Source: an uncultured Collinsella sp. (lineage in GTDB: Bacteria > Actinomycetota > Coriobacteriia > Coriobacteriales > Coriobacteriaceae). From it: 64,000 nt of DNA. Positions 1 to 8,887 of the stretch are shown here, piece by piece (the stretch's first letter is position 1; every line of letters begins with the position of its first letter). The position numbers and the translations under genes are program-made. The notes under the pieces are model-generated. The model was given only the letters and a program-made list of their open reading frames with translations. It was not told the origin of the DNA and made no database searches. The stretch covers positions 1 to 64,000 of the forward strand of contig UQOY01000010.1 of NCBI GenBank assembly GCA_900542825.1. The letters run 5' to 3'.

Positions 1-12
1 CCTGCGCAAGAC

Positions 13-35
13 GGAAAGCACATTAAGTGCTTTCC
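13..35. other. Small perfect hairpin at the window edge
   Basis: A perfect 9-bp inverted repeat (GGAAAGCAC / GTGCTTTCC, loop ATTAA) is followed on the plus strand by TTTGCG. It could end a gene lying left of the window, but the T-run is short. I see no gene in the rest of 36-207. Confidence 0.35.
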
Positions 36-207
36 TTTGCGTGCGGAACTCGCGACAAACTTAACCCCCGCCCCCAGCCCCGGAGACCCTCCCTGCCGTC
101 ACATTATTCAACCAGTTTTGCGGGCGTGCGCCGCTGCGCGGCTAGCCCGCGTGCTCCTCGGCGGGGTTGTCTAAGGTTGTCGCTGAAGCTCTGCCTTTTG
201 CTGAAAG

Positions 208-243
208 AAAAACGGGAGATGCAATCTGCATCCCCCGTTTTTG
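208..243 (-). terminator. Rho-independent terminator of the phosphoesterase gene
   Basis: Seven bases past the stop codon at 250, the minus strand reads AAAAACGGGGGATGCA, a short loop, then TGCATCTCCCGTTTTT. One pair is a G.U wobble on this strand and would be A.C on the other, which favours minus-strand use. Confidence 0.8.
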
Positions 244-249
244 TTGCGG

Positions 250-717
250 TTACTCCAAGTCAATAAACTTGGTGCTCAAAATCTTGCCGTCCTTTACGAG
301 CATTCTGGCCATGGTGGGGCCTCGGCTGCCTCTGGGGTAGCTGGCACTACCCGGGTTGAGAACCAGGCAGCGGCCCACTTGGGCTTCTTTGGTTACGTGG
401 GTGTGACCGTTGATGGCTACGTCTACGGATCCCACGGGCAGGTCTTCACGGTAGTGGGCTACGGCGAATTTGAGGCCTTCGTAGGTGAAGAGGGCCAGAC
501 GGTCTACATCCGGGCCATAGTCGCGGTAGTAGTCGTTGTTGCCTAGGACCGCTCGCACGGGGGCGATGGTGCATAGATGCTCGTAATCCATCTCTGAGGT
601 GAGGTCTCCGGCGTGGATGATCAGATCTGCGCCCTTGAGCTCGTCCAGAAGCGCGGGCGAAAGATAGCCGTGGGTGTCCGAGATGATGTCGATGCGCTTG
701 GCGCTTGCACTGTTCAT
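250..717 (-). CDS. YfcE/MJ0936-type metallophosphoesterase
   Basis: This 155-residue protein is a compact calcineurin-like phosphoesterase. The metal-binding blocks appear in family order: DTHG near residue 14, GDLTS near 38, GNND near 59, and GHTHV near 107, with a late LNPGS. Family members are small cytoplasmic phosphodiesterases of the YfcE type; the natural substrate is usually unknown, and nothing here narrows it. The length is normal. The ATG at 717 has AAGAAGGG about seven bases upstream. The gene lies about 90 bp after the LytTR regulator gene, with a terminator between them, and has its own terminator at 208-243, so it is probably a separate transcript or only partly co-transcribed. 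Confidence 0.9.
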   Translation of the reverse strand: MNSASAKRIDIISDTHGYLSPALLDELKGADLIIHAGDLTSEMDYEHLCTIAPVRAVLGNNDYYRDYGPDVDRLALFTYEGLKFAVAHYREDLPVGSVDVAINGHTHVTKEAQVGRCLVLNPGSASYPRGSRGPTMARMLVKDGKILSTKFIDLE

Positions 718-753
718 GGGATCCCTTCTTCAAAACCGATTCGACGTATATAC

Positions 754-802
754 AAAAAGCCCCACGGCTCCGCAGACAATTGTCTACAGGGCTGCGGGGC
801 CA
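754..802 (-). terminator. Terminator after the first LytTR regulator gene
   Basis: The minus strand forms GCCCCGCAGC ... GCCGTGGGGC around a palindromic centre, TAGACAATTGTCTG, and then runs into TTTTTG. It starts within a few bases of the stop codon at 808 and separates the sensor/regulator operon from the phosphoesterase gene. Confidence 0.8.
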
Positions 803-807
803 GCGTG

Positions 808-1524
808 CTAGAGGCTCAGGGCCTTCTTGAGCGGCACAACGCGACGGCGCGAGACCGGCACGCGTTCGTCGACGCCCGTAATGCCCAACTGGATAGCGCC
901 CGAGGGCACCGTCTCGACATCTGTGACGCACGCCAAGTTGACGATATAGCGACGGTGAACGCGGAAGAAGCCAAAATCACAGAGCTTGGCCTCGAACTGT
1001 GCCAGAGAGGTCGTCGACAAAAAGCGATCATCGACGGTATAGATACAGGAGTAATCGTCCTTGGCCATGATGAAGCGAATGTCATCCACGGGGATGAGGA
1101 CCTTACGGCCGCCCTTTTCCACCGGAATGCGCTCAATGGTGGCTTTGCTGTCCGTGACGGGCTTGGCGTGCTGCATGACCTTCTCGATCGCGCGATCCAG
1201 GCGTGCTTCCTCAACCGGCTTCATTAGGTAATCGACGGCATCCACGTCGAACGCCTCGACGGCATGATCGCTATACGCGGTCACAAACACAATCGCCGGC
1301 GGATTCTTAAGCTTATGCAGTGCCTCGGCAAGCTGCAGACCAGAAGCGCCGGGCATCGAGATATCGAGAAATACGACATCGACGCGGCTTTCCATCAACA
1401 TCTCAATGGCGGAGCGGACGCTCGACGCCTCAGTGATCGTGCCGATCTTGCCCGTCTGCTCGAGCAAGAAGCGAAGTTCCGAACGGGCCGGGGCCTCATC
1501 ATCCACAATCATCGCACGCAGCAT
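808..1524 (-). CDS. LytTR-family response regulator (pair 1)
   Basis: This is a two-component regulator of about 238 residues, the DNA-binding partner of the histidine kinase upstream. Residues 1-120 are a receiver domain, with the acidic pair in VDDE (residues 8-9), the phospho-acceptor Asp54 in VFLDISMPG, and Lys in the MKPVEEA loop. Residues about 140-235 form a LytTR DNA-binding domain, ending FFRVHRRYIVNL ... VPVSRRR. I start at the ATG at 1524 (MLRAMIVDDE) because GAAAGG sits ten bases before it; an upstream in-frame ATG at 1548 would add eight residues with no ribosome site. It is about 70 bp after the kinase gene. LytTR regulators usually control export, wall or adhesion genes; the targets here are unknown. 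Confidence 0.92.
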   Translation of the reverse strand: MLRAMIVDDEAPARSELRFLLEQTGKIGTITEASSVRSAIEMLMESRVDVVFLDISMPGASGLQLAEALHKLKNPPAIVFVTAYSDHAVEAFDVDAVDYLMKPVEEARLDRAIEKVMQHAKPVTDSKATIERIPVEKGGRKVLIPVDDIRFIMAKDDYSCIYTVDDRFLSTTSLAQFEAKLCDFGFFRVHRRYIVNLACVTDVETVPSGAIQLGITGVDERVPVSRRRVVPLKKALSL

Positions 1525-1596
1525 AGGGATTAAACCTTTCGTCAACAAACTAGGCTGGGCATCCGCCGCTTGGCGTTGAGCCCATAGCCTTTCATT

Positions 1597-2940
1597 TTAC
1601 TCTTGAATGTCAAAGATGCTCTCTGACAAATCAAGATGCAGGAGCACTTTGGTGCCCTTGCCCGGCGCCGATTCGACGCGCGTATAAGAGTGCGGTCCAT
1701 AAAAGCGATGGATGCGCTCAGAAATATTGTGCATGGCCACGCCGGCGCCGCCGCCTTGCGGGGAACTGGCATCGGGGCGGGCGGAGCGCTCATCAAACAG
1801 CCTAGCGGCGGTGCCCTCGTCCATGCCCACGCCGTTGTCGGCCACGGCAATCAGGATTGCGTCGTCGCCGTCTTGATGGACGGTCACGTCAATCCGCAGG
1901 GCATCGTCATCGCCCATGCCATGCCGCACGGCGTTCTCGACGATGGGCTGGATTACAAAGGCCGGGACCAACGTGTCCTCAACATCCTCGGAGACATCGA
2001 AGGTCGCCAGTACGCGGTCCTCGCCAAAGCGCGCCTTCTCAAACGTCAGGTAGCGCTTGGTCTGGGCAACCTCGCGCGAGACCGGGATAAGCGACCCCGA
2101 GTTGTCGAGCGTGGCGCGATAGAACGAGGAGAACTCGCGCAGCAGCTCGCGGGCACGCAGCGGATCGGTGCGTGTAAACGACGCGATGGTATTGAGCGTG
2201 TTGAACAGAAAGTGCGGATTGATCTGCGCTTGCAGGGCACGAACCTCGGCACGGGCCGTGAGCTCCTTTTGCACCTCGAGCTCGTGGATGGCGAGCTGCG
2301 TGGACAGGATCTCGGCAAAACCCGAGGCGAGCGCATACTGGGTACGGTCGACGGCACGCGGGGTCTTGTAGTAGAACTTGAGCGTGCCGACGGTGCGGTC
2401 GCCCACCTTGATGGGCGCGATGATACCGGCGGGGACATGGTTGTGCGAGCCATCCGAACCCACCACGTCCACCACGCGGTTGAACGACTGCACGATGCCG
2501 TGCTCAATGACGTAGCGCGTGGCAAGCGTGTGGATGGGCGAATCGGGCAGCAGCTTTTCCTCGAACTCGCCCGCGCAGGCCAACACGTTGCTCTCATCGG
2601 TGATGGCAACGGTCATGGCACGTGTCTCGGGCAGGATACGCCGGCACACCAAAAGCGCCGATTCCTGCGTCAGGCCGCCCTTAATGTCCTCGAGCATGGC
2701 CGAGGCAACCGAGAGCGTCTCCTCGGTGTACTGGGAGCGTACCGAATCGGGATTGAGCGTCAAATAGATAAAGATGCACAGGAAGATGCACAGCAGCGCA
2801 CAGGCGATCACCGTGGCAATCGGCTCAATGCCAGTCGCCAGGGCAAAGATAAAGTACGCCAACACGCAAACGGCACAGACAACGGCGATGATGCGAAAGA
2901 TTGAAATTGAATTATCGCGCTGGGCGCGGCGGTCGATCAT
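1597..2940 (-). CDS. LytS-like sensor histidine kinase (pair 1)
   Basis: This 447-residue membrane kinase phosphorylates the adjacent LytTR regulator. Two hydrophobic helices cover residues about 13-36 and 40-62 with hardly any extracellular loop, so the signal is probably sensed in the membrane or the cytoplasm. Residues about 80-215 look like a GAF-type sensor. The His_kinase domain has QINPHFLFNTLN with His243, then the N-box PIVENAVRHG (Asn336) and the G-box DNGVGMD near residue 369. Its ATG overlaps the stop codon of the glycosyltransferase gene (ATGA, 2937-2940), so the two are translationally coupled. It closely resembles the second kinase in this window in layout and in motifs such as ALASGFA and STQLA, which points to an old duplication. 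Confidence 0.92.
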   Translation of the reverse strand: MIDRRAQRDNSISIFRIIAVVCAVCVLAYFIFALATGIEPIATVIACALLCIFLCIFIYLTLNPDSVRSQYTEETLSVASAMLEDIKGGLTQESALLVCRRILPETRAMTVAITDESNVLACAGEFEEKLLPDSPIHTLATRYVIEHGIVQSFNRVVDVVGSDGSHNHVPAGIIAPIKVGDRTVGTLKFYYKTPRAVDRTQYALASGFAEILSTQLAIHELEVQKELTARAEVRALQAQINPHFLFNTLNTIASFTRTDPLRARELLREFSSFYRATLDNSGSLIPVSREVAQTKRYLTFEKARFGEDRVLATFDVSEDVEDTLVPAFVIQPIVENAVRHGMGDDDALRIDVTVHQDGDDAILIAVADNGVGMDEGTAARLFDERSARPDASSPQGGGAGVAMHNISERIHRFYGPHSYTRVESAPGKGTKVLLHLDLSESIFDIQE

Positions 2941-4124
2941 TCAGCCCCCTCCAGGATGCTAATCAGTTGTGCGTCGCGCCAAAGTTCGTCCATAATCTTG
3001 GGCCAGAAACTCTGAAAACGCAGGTAGCTTGCGGCGTTTTGGCGGGCATAGGTCTTGGCCTCGTCAATACCATGACGCCAGATGCGCAGATACCCCTCGT
3101 GCTCGCGGGTAAACATGCTGCGAACCATGGCGGTCTTGCGCACGCGGTCGTCGAGCTCGCGCGAGATCCACGGACCCGGATAGGGCATGAGTGATGCGGC
3201 CGTAACCGGAATAAGCTCCTTTTGGTGCGCAGCGAACGTCAGCTTGGCCCGCTCGTAGTACCAACGGTACACGTCCTGCATAAAGCGCGGCGAACGCTTC
3301 TCGGACTCGGGCGGCAGGTGGCGCACGGTCCACTCGTTATCGAACCACACGTCATAGCCGAACATGCGCATGTTAAACAGGTAGTCCAGATCCTCGCCGC
3401 GGGTGATAAACGGATCGAAGGCCACACGCGTAAAGGCGCGGGCGTGCAGGGCCATCAGGCCGCCGCATACGTAATTGGAGCGCGAGATGCGGGTACCCGA
3501 GAGCGCCTTTTTCATCCAGCGATTGAACTCGATACGCTTGGTCCACCAGCGATGGCAAATGCCCACTTTGTCCGTGGGAGCCAGCGGCGACCCGTCGCGA
3601 TCGTAAAAGTATCCGCTCTTGACTAAAATCGGCAGGCCCTGACGCGTCTGCTGGCCCAGCGCATAGGTCGCACGCTTCATAAAGTCGGCATCGATGACGG
3701 TCTCGTCGTCATCCAAAAACACAACCGCGTCGTGCCCCAGCACCGCCGCGCAGGCAAGACCCATGTTGCGGATGGCGCCGTAGCCGCGCAGGCTCACGCA
3801 CTCGCCCGAGCCTTTGGGCGCAATCTGTGCCACGCGGTCGGCAACACGCGAAGCCTGCGTATTGGTAACGACGGTGACCTTAAGTGTGGGATGCGCATTA
3901 ACGATTTCGTGCACGCGATGAGATACGTCGGCCGTGGCAGAAACCGGACAGACCACCAAGAGAATGATGCGCGGAATGTCGCGCACCTGTTCGAGCGAAG
4001 TCAGGCAGCGATCGAGTTCCGGGTTGGCGGCATTGAGCGACGTCGAGTGATCGTAGGTGCCGGGAGCGTTTGCTTGGGTATCATCGCCCGCCCAATATGT
4101 TGGGATCACAACCGTGGCGTTCAT
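2937..4124 (-). CDS. Family 2 glycosyltransferase
   Basis: This is a cytoplasmic or membrane-associated sugar transferase of about 395 residues. The N-terminus MNATVVIPTYW is typical of GT-A family 2 enzymes. The divalent-metal motif is LDDDE at residues 137-141, followed by VIDADFM. A later RGEDLDY and an HLPPE segment fit the acceptor-side motifs. No membrane helix is evident. The start at 4124 follows AAGGAGGGTAAAGGT; upstream in-frame codons to 4169 run into a terminator. It is the first gene of a glycosyltransferase-kinase-regulator operon with a 4-bp ATGA overlap to the kinase, so the sensor pair may govern a surface glycan. The sugar donor and acceptor cannot be read from the sequence. 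Confidence 0.85.
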   Translation of the reverse strand: MNATVVIPTYWAGDDTQANAPGTYDHSTSLNAANPELDRCLTSLEQVRDIPRIILLVVCPVSATADVSHRVHEIVNAHPTLKVTVVTNTQASRVADRVAQIAPKGSGECVSLRGYGAIRNMGLACAAVLGHDAVVFLDDDETVIDADFMKRATYALGQQTRQGLPILVKSGYFYDRDGSPLAPTDKVGICHRWWTKRIEFNRWMKKALSGTRISRSNYVCGGLMALHARAFTRVAFDPFITRGEDLDYLFNMRMFGYDVWFDNEWTVRHLPPESEKRSPRFMQDVYRWYYERAKLTFAAHQKELIPVTAASLMPYPGPWISRELDDRVRKTAMVRSMFTREHEGYLRIWRHGIDEAKTYARQNAASYLRFQSFWPKIMDELWRDAQLISILEGAE

Positions 4125-4145
4125 ACCTTTACCCTCCTTGCAACA

Positions 4146-4184
4146 CAAAAACGGGGCGCAGCCAAACACAGGCGACGCCCCGCG
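4146..4184 (-). terminator. Terminator or attenuator in the glycosyltransferase leader
   Basis: The minus strand reads CGGGGCG, a loop, then CGCCCCGTTTTTGTG. The U-run ends about 20 bases before the glycosyltransferase start and overlaps its ribosome-binding region. It can end the upstream MFS transcript, but it also means that any promoter for the glycosyltransferase located upstream must read through it. Confidence 0.75.
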
Positions 4185-4198
4185 ACCTAGCTGATTCC

Positions 4199-4204
4199 AT
4201 CATA
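4199..4204 (-). promoter_or_regulatory. Possible -10 box for the glycosyltransferase operon
   Basis: TATGAT on the minus strand lies just before the terminator hairpin in the 120-bp gap after the MFS gene. No convincing -35 box is present. If it is used, the mRNA would begin a few bases before the hairpin, making the hairpin an attenuator. Confidence 0.3.
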
Positions 4205-4306
4205 CCCACTTGGGCTAAACATTGCTCGGAAGTCAGAATGATTTATGCGGCTACTTCCAAAAGAGTACTGCAGATAGGCACAATTGCTGTACTGAGCCCG
4301 GTTGCC

Positions 4307-5557
4307 TTACGCCGCCGCCTGAGCCATGCGGGACAGACGGACCAGCAGCACAAAGCCAACAACCAGCAGAACACCAATAGAAAGGACACCCAGCGACGGG
4401 TTGCCGGTCAGCGAGGTGACAACCGACACCAGGAAGGTGCCCATAACGCTTGCGTAACGGCCAAAGATATCGAAGAAGCCATAGTACTCGTTGGACTTTT
4501 CCTTGGGGATGATGCGGCCAAAATAGCTGCGGCTCAGCGCCTGCACGCCACCCTGGAACAAGCCGACCAAAATGGCGAGCACCCAGAACTCAAAGGCAGT
4601 CTTTAAGAAAAACGCGGCAAAGAGCACAATGCCCATGTAGGCGGCGACGGCCACCAAGATCATATTGAGTGTGCCCACGCGACCGGCGAGCTTGCCGTAG
4701 ATAATGGCGGACGGGAAGGCCACAAACTGCGTAACGAGCAGCGCCAGCACCAGCTGGGTCGAGTCGATACCCAGAGCCGATCCGTAGCTGGTTGCCATGG
4801 AGATGACCGTGTGCACACCGTCGATGTAGAAGAAGAACGCGATCATGTAGACCAGCACGGTCTTGTTGTGGGCGATCTCGCGCATGGTGTGTCCGACCTC
4901 GGAGAACACGCCGCCCACGATGTGACCGATGGTGTCCTGGGGACCGCGCTCGCGACCGTACTTTTGCTTATAGGTACGAATGAGCGGCAGGGTAAAGATG
5001 AGCCACCAGGCACCGGTGATGATAAACGACAGACGCGTTGCCAGCATGGTGGGGACGCCAAGGGCGGGGCCACCCATGATAAGCGCCAGGCAGATGATGA
5101 ACGGTACGGTGGAACCGATGTAGCCCCAGGCATAGCCCGAGCTGGACACGGCGTCCATGCGCTCGTCGGTGGTAATGTCGGGCAGCATGGCGTCGTAGAA
5201 CGTCATAGAAGAGTTAAGGCCGATGGTGCACAGCACGTACACGGTCAAAAATGCCATGGCGGACATGGGGATAGCCTGCGCCAGGCAAAGAACCAGGCCC
5301 GTGAGGAAGAAGCCCAGGAAGAACTTGATCTTGTTGCCGGCGTAATCGGCAAGCGCGCCCAAAATGGGCATGAGCATGGCAATGACCAGCGAGGCAATCG
5401 TCTGCGCGTTGCCCCAAGCGACCACCAGGTCTGCCGAGGAAGCACCGGTATTGATGGCGTTAAAGTAGATGGGCACCACCGAGGTATTGAGCAGCACGAG
5501 GGCCGAGTTGCCCACATCGTACATAACCCAGTTACGCTCGAGCTTGGTGTATTTCAT
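4307..5557 (-). CDS. UMF1/Atg22-type MFS transporter
   Basis: This is a 416-residue integral membrane protein with about twelve hydrophobic helices. It begins MKYTKLERNWVMYDVGNSA. The NWVMYDVGNSA segment, the GALADYAG loop after helix 2, and SSSGYAWGYIGS in helix 5 are hallmarks of the UMF1 (Atg22-like) branch of the major facilitator superfamily. Substrates of bacterial members are mostly unknown; amino acid or metabolite efflux is a family-level guess. It lies about 100 bp after the phospholipase C-like gene on the same strand, and a terminator follows at 4146-4184. Length is normal for the family and no motif is missing. Confidence 0.85.
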   Translation of the reverse strand: MKYTKLERNWVMYDVGNSALVLLNTSVVPIYFNAINTGASSADLVVAWGNAQTIASLVIAMLMPILGALADYAGNKIKFFLGFFLTGLVLCLAQAIPMSAMAFLTVYVLCTIGLNSSMTFYDAMLPDITTDERMDAVSSSGYAWGYIGSTVPFIICLALIMGGPALGVPTMLATRLSFIITGAWWLIFTLPLIRTYKQKYGRERGPQDTIGHIVGGVFSEVGHTMREIAHNKTVLVYMIAFFFYIDGVHTVISMATSYGSALGIDSTQLVLALLVTQFVAFPSAIIYGKLAGRVGTLNMILVAVAAYMGIVLFAAFFLKTAFEFWVLAILVGLFQGGVQALSRSYFGRIIPKEKSNEYYGFFDIFGRYASVMGTFLVSVVTSLTGNPSLGVLSIGVLLVVGFVLLVRLSRMAQAAA

Positions 5558-5658
5558 GGACAGGGCCCCTTCGTATTCGCCCGATATGCAGTTAGTTCAT
5601 CGTACCCCAATTGTCCAGAGGCGCCGGTAAGGATTCGGCAAAGGGGCACGCACGAGCC

Positions 5659-6603
5659 CTACTCCTCGCGGTCGAACTCTTCGTCGGCGCCGAGCACGCG
5701 ACCGCTGTAATTGACGTGGTTGGTCACGGCTTCCATATCGCCGGTCTCGATAAAGCGGGCGACGGTGAGCTCGTAATCGAGCAGTGCGCGGTCAAAAACC
5801 TCGGGGAAGCTCTCGGTCGAGACTTCATCGGTAAAGGGGTTCTTCCATGCCAAGTGGCCCAGATTGCCGGTACGCTCGGGCAGCTCAGTCGTCACGCGGT
5901 GCGCAAGGCCGTCGAGCAGCGAATAATCGTGTACCAAGCCCTCGAGCAGGGCAATCGCGCGCGTCTTGGCCGAACCGGCCGGCTCGATAGTGCGGTAGAG
6001 CAGCTGCATGTCGGCTACGGCGCCGCCGTACTCCCCCGCCGGGACATCGATGCCGTACACGCGCCCGGCGACGTAGCTCATCAGCACGCCGGCAACACGA
6101 TTGATGCGGTCGGTAGTGACGATCTCGCCCGCCGGCGGATAATCCTCCACCGTTGCCCCATCGCGCTTGAGCTGCAGCATCAGCACGTCCAAGTCGCTTT
6201 CGAGCACGGCGTGAACTTGACTGCCCGAAGCCTCGAGCTCGGGGTCGGACTCGACAATGCCAAACTGCTGCTCGTAGACAAAGGGATGGGCATTGCGGTC
6301 GAGCACATAGTGCGACAGCAGGCCCAGCGCAAACGCACGACCCAGGCTGGCATCGCGCGGCAGCAGGTGCGACACGCCATCGCGCAGGCACGAGAACTGA
6401 CGCGACATGCGCGAGCGGTGCATAACCTGCGCCAGCAGCGTGCAGTCGGAAACGCGCGGCGTCAGGATGTGGAAGAAGAACGGGTCGGGACCTTGGTTTC
6501 CCAGGATAAAGGCGATGCGCTCCTCGTCGGACGTGATAACGCCCTGTGGAAGACGGTCGATGCTTTCCTCGCCAAACAGATGATGCGTAATGAGCGCGGG
6601 CAT
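5659..6603 (-). CDS. Zinc-dependent phospholipase C-like protein
   Basis: This is a cytoplasmic protein of about 314 residues. It starts MPALITHHLFGEES, and its early part includes GNQGPDPFFFHI and, later, LGLLSHYVLDRNAHPFVYEQ. These match the zinc-dependent phospholipase C / S1-P1 nuclease fold, where His and Asp residues in HHLFG, GPDP and SHYVLDRxxHP bind a metal cluster. No signal peptide is visible, unlike secreted phospholipases, so an intracellular hydrolase role is more likely and the substrate is open. I prefer the ATG at 6603 because AAAGGA precedes it; an upstream start at 6633 lacks such a site. It sits between the second sensor pair and the MFS gene on the same strand. Confidence 0.78.
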   Translation of the reverse strand: MPALITHHLFGEESIDRLPQGVITSDEERIAFILGNQGPDPFFFHILTPRVSDCTLLAQVMHRSRMSRQFSCLRDGVSHLLPRDASLGRAFALGLLSHYVLDRNAHPFVYEQQFGIVESDPELEASGSQVHAVLESDLDVLMLQLKRDGATVEDYPPAGEIVTTDRINRVAGVLMSYVAGRVYGIDVPAGEYGGAVADMQLLYRTIEPAGSAKTRAIALLEGLVHDYSLLDGLAHRVTTELPERTGNLGHLAWKNPFTDEVSTESFPEVFDRALLDYELTVARFIETGDMEAVTNHVNYSGRVLGADEEFDREE

Positions 6604-6695
6604 ATTGTTCCTTTCGATTTCATTCGATGCCACCCATTATGCCCACCGCACGGCCATGCCAAACCTACGCCGGTAAACGTTGGCATGCGAACCGC

Positions 6696-7430
6696 CTACG
6701 CAAGCCCCAGGTGCGCCTTAACCTCGGCAGCGCGACGACGCGACACAGGCACTGCTGAGGCTACGCGATCGAGCCTGAGCTCCATCAGGCCCGTGGAGCC
6801 GATCTCGACATTATGCACGTCTTCCAAATTGACCAGATAGCTGCGGTGGACACGAATAAAGCCCTCGGAGGCCAGACGCCGCTCGAGCGAGGAAATCGAC
6901 TCATTGATCAGATACGTCGCCTCGGCGCAGACGGCGTTGCAAAAATCGGCGCGTGCCTCAAAGTAGCAGACATCCGCCACGGGAATGAACACCTTTTTGC
7001 CCCCGCGATCCACCGTCAGGCGCAAGGGCTGGCGCGGAGCATGAACGACACGGCGAGCACCCAGGGCAGTCTCAATCTTGTCGAGCGCCTTTGACAAGCG
7101 GGCATCCTCGACCGGTTTGACGACGTAATCGACAGCATCGAGGTTATAGGCATCGGCCGCATACTCGGCAAATGCCGTCACAAACACCACGACCGGCGGC
7201 GTCTTTAGGTTCTGCAGCGTCTCGGCAAGCTCAATTCCCGAGCGACCGGGCATAGTAATGTCTAAAAACAGCACGTCGGGCTTGTTCGACAGAATCGACT
7301 CCACGGCTTCGGTGACATTGCCCGCCTCGGCAATCTGGCCCACACGCATATCCTTTTCCAACAGATAGCGTAGCTCAGCCCTAATTGGAGGCTCGTCATC
7401 AACCACCAAGATGTTCCAGCCTTCGGACAT
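6696..7430 (-). CDS. LytTR-family response regulator (pair 2)
   Basis: This 244-residue regulator is a paralogue of the one at 808-1524. The receiver has VVDDE at residues 9-13, the phospho-acceptor Asp57 in LFLDITMPGRSG, and VKPVEDAR. A LytTR domain occupies the C-terminal 100 residues, with FIRVHRSYLVNLEDV and VPVSRRR. It lies about 40 bp after its kinase gene. The two regulators share the EDAR(L)/EEARLD linker and the final basic cluster, so they probably arose from one ancestral pair and may bind related promoter repeats. The ATG at 7430 has the AAGAGGGGAAGCGC ribosome region just upstream. Confidence 0.92.
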   Translation of the reverse strand: MSEGWNILVVDDEPPIRAELRYLLEKDMRVGQIAEAGNVTEAVESILSNKPDVLFLDITMPGRSGIELAETLQNLKTPPVVVFVTAFAEYAADAYNLDAVDYVVKPVEDARLSKALDKIETALGARRVVHAPRQPLRLTVDRGGKKVFIPVADVCYFEARADFCNAVCAEATYLINESISSLERRLASEGFIRVHRSYLVNLEDVHNVEIGSTGLMELRLDRVASAVPVSRRRAAEVKAHLGLA

Positions 7431-7468
7431 ATGCGCTTCCCCTCTTTTTCTCTCAATCCAACCGCGTG

Positions 7469-8860
7469 CTACACCGTTAGCGGCGCCGGCTCATGCGGCT
7501 CGCCGTTCAACTCAACGATGACCTGCGTTCCCACGCCCTCCTGGGACTTCACGCGCATGCCGGAATCTTCTCCGTAAAAGAAATGGATGCGCTGAAGCAC
7601 GTTGAAGAGCGCCAGGCCGCAACCTCGCTTGACGGAGCCGTCGGCGGTAATGCTCTCGGGCTCCTCTCGGCGATGCTGCTCAAACAGATGCGCGCAGACT
7701 TCTTCGCTCATCCCGATGCCGTCATCTTCGACGATGATCTCCAAGCCGTCATCGGTCTCAAAAGCCCTAACACGAATAGAAAGCGGCTCGGTCTCGCGCT
7801 GAGCATGCTTGATACAGTTTTCGAGCAGCGGCTGCAAGATAAACGGCGGCACCAGGCTGTCGCGCACCTCAAAGTCGATGTCGACCGAAACGCGCAGACG
7901 GCCGTCGCCATACCGGGCCTGCATAAGATTGATATAACGAGTGCCCTGTTCCACCTCGTGCTCGAGCGTGGTGAGCGTATCGGAATCAGAAAGCGTCTGA
8001 CGATAGTAGTTGGAAAAGTCGATCAGCAGCGATCGCGCCTTGTCGGGCTCGGTTCGAACGAGCGACACGATCGTGCTGATGGTATTGAATAGAAAATGCG
8101 GGTCGACCTGCGACTGCAGGGCGCGAAGCTCAACGCGGGCCGTGAGCTCGTCCTGGCGCTCGAGCTCAAAGCTGGCGAGCTGCGTGGAGATGAGATCGGC
8201 AAAACCCGAGGCAAGGGCCGTCTGGCGCATATCGATGCTGCTCAGGCGGGGGTAATACAGCTCGAGTGTGCCCACGCAATGCCCGCGCACGGTAAGCGGC
8301 GCGACAATGCCGGCGCGCAGACGGGGAAAATAGCCGCCCGTCTCATTGGAGGCGTCGCGCGAGAACACGCTTTGCTCACCGCTGTTGATCACGTTGAGCG
8401 TAGTCCGCAGCACCACCGGGGTGCCCGCGGGGCATTTTGCCGAGTCCTCGCCCCAGCTTGCCAACACCTGCTTGCCGTCGGTAAAGCAGATGGCAGAGGC
8501 GATAGTTTCGGACAGGATGATCTTAGAGGCGCCTAGGGCAGCTTCGGGCGTAAGGCCGCGCGACGTGTAGGCGAATATTTTTGAAGCGATGGCGAGCGTG
8601 CGGTCGGTAGCGCTCGATGTGAGGTCGTCGGGAACGACAAAGACGTATGAGAAGAAGAAGCACAGCATGACCAAGCCGGCAATGACGACAACGGCCGGAA
8701 CGGGATTGGGATTATCGGTTAGATCCCAGATGAGCAGCAGGATAAGCAGCGGAACGACAATACCGAGCAAGATGGCTTGAACCACATGCTGAGCGGTACG
8801 AAAGACCTTGGTAGAGTTGTAGCTCTTGCCCAGAATCAGCCTATTGAGATCCACCGTCAT
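7469..8860 (-). CDS. LytS-like sensor histidine kinase (pair 2)
   Basis: This membrane kinase of about 463 residues is the partner of the regulator that follows. Two hydrophobic segments (about 27-46 and 54-76) come before a GAF-like region (about 85-230). The H-box is QVDPHFLFNTIST (His255), the N-box is PLLENCIKHA (Asn348), and the ATP lid is EDDGIGM followed by GCGLALFN. The ATG at 8860 has AAGAAGGGG almost touching it, and a GTG two codons later (8854) has better spacing, so the start is uncertain by two residues. A terminator at 8888-8914 separates it from the amidohydrolase gene. Sensor architecture is the same as in pair 1, but the stimulus is unknown. Confidence 0.9.
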   Translation of the reverse strand: MTVDLNRLILGKSYNSTKVFRTAQHVVQAILLGIVVPLLILLLIWDLTDNPNPVPAVVVIAGLVMLCFFFSYVFVVPDDLTSSATDRTLAIASKIFAYTSRGLTPEAALGASKIILSETIASAICFTDGKQVLASWGEDSAKCPAGTPVVLRTTLNVINSGEQSVFSRDASNETGGYFPRLRAGIVAPLTVRGHCVGTLELYYPRLSSIDMRQTALASGFADLISTQLASFELERQDELTARVELRALQSQVDPHFLFNTISTIVSLVRTEPDKARSLLIDFSNYYRQTLSDSDTLTTLEHEVEQGTRYINLMQARYGDGRLRVSVDIDFEVRDSLVPPFILQPLLENCIKHAQRETEPLSIRVRAFETDDGLEIIVEDDGIGMSEEVCAHLFEQHRREEPESITADGSVKRGCGLALFNVLQRIHFFYGEDSGMRVKSQEGVGTQVIVELNGEPHEPAPLTV

Positions 8861-8887
8861 CCCCTTCTTACTGACGCACCCCATAGC

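Noticed and set aside
13..35. A further half-site of the GGAAASYRYRYCCC family
   Set aside because: It begins GGAAAGCACA but lacks the CCC end and the 18-bp gap; its 5-base loop makes it an ordinary hairpin.
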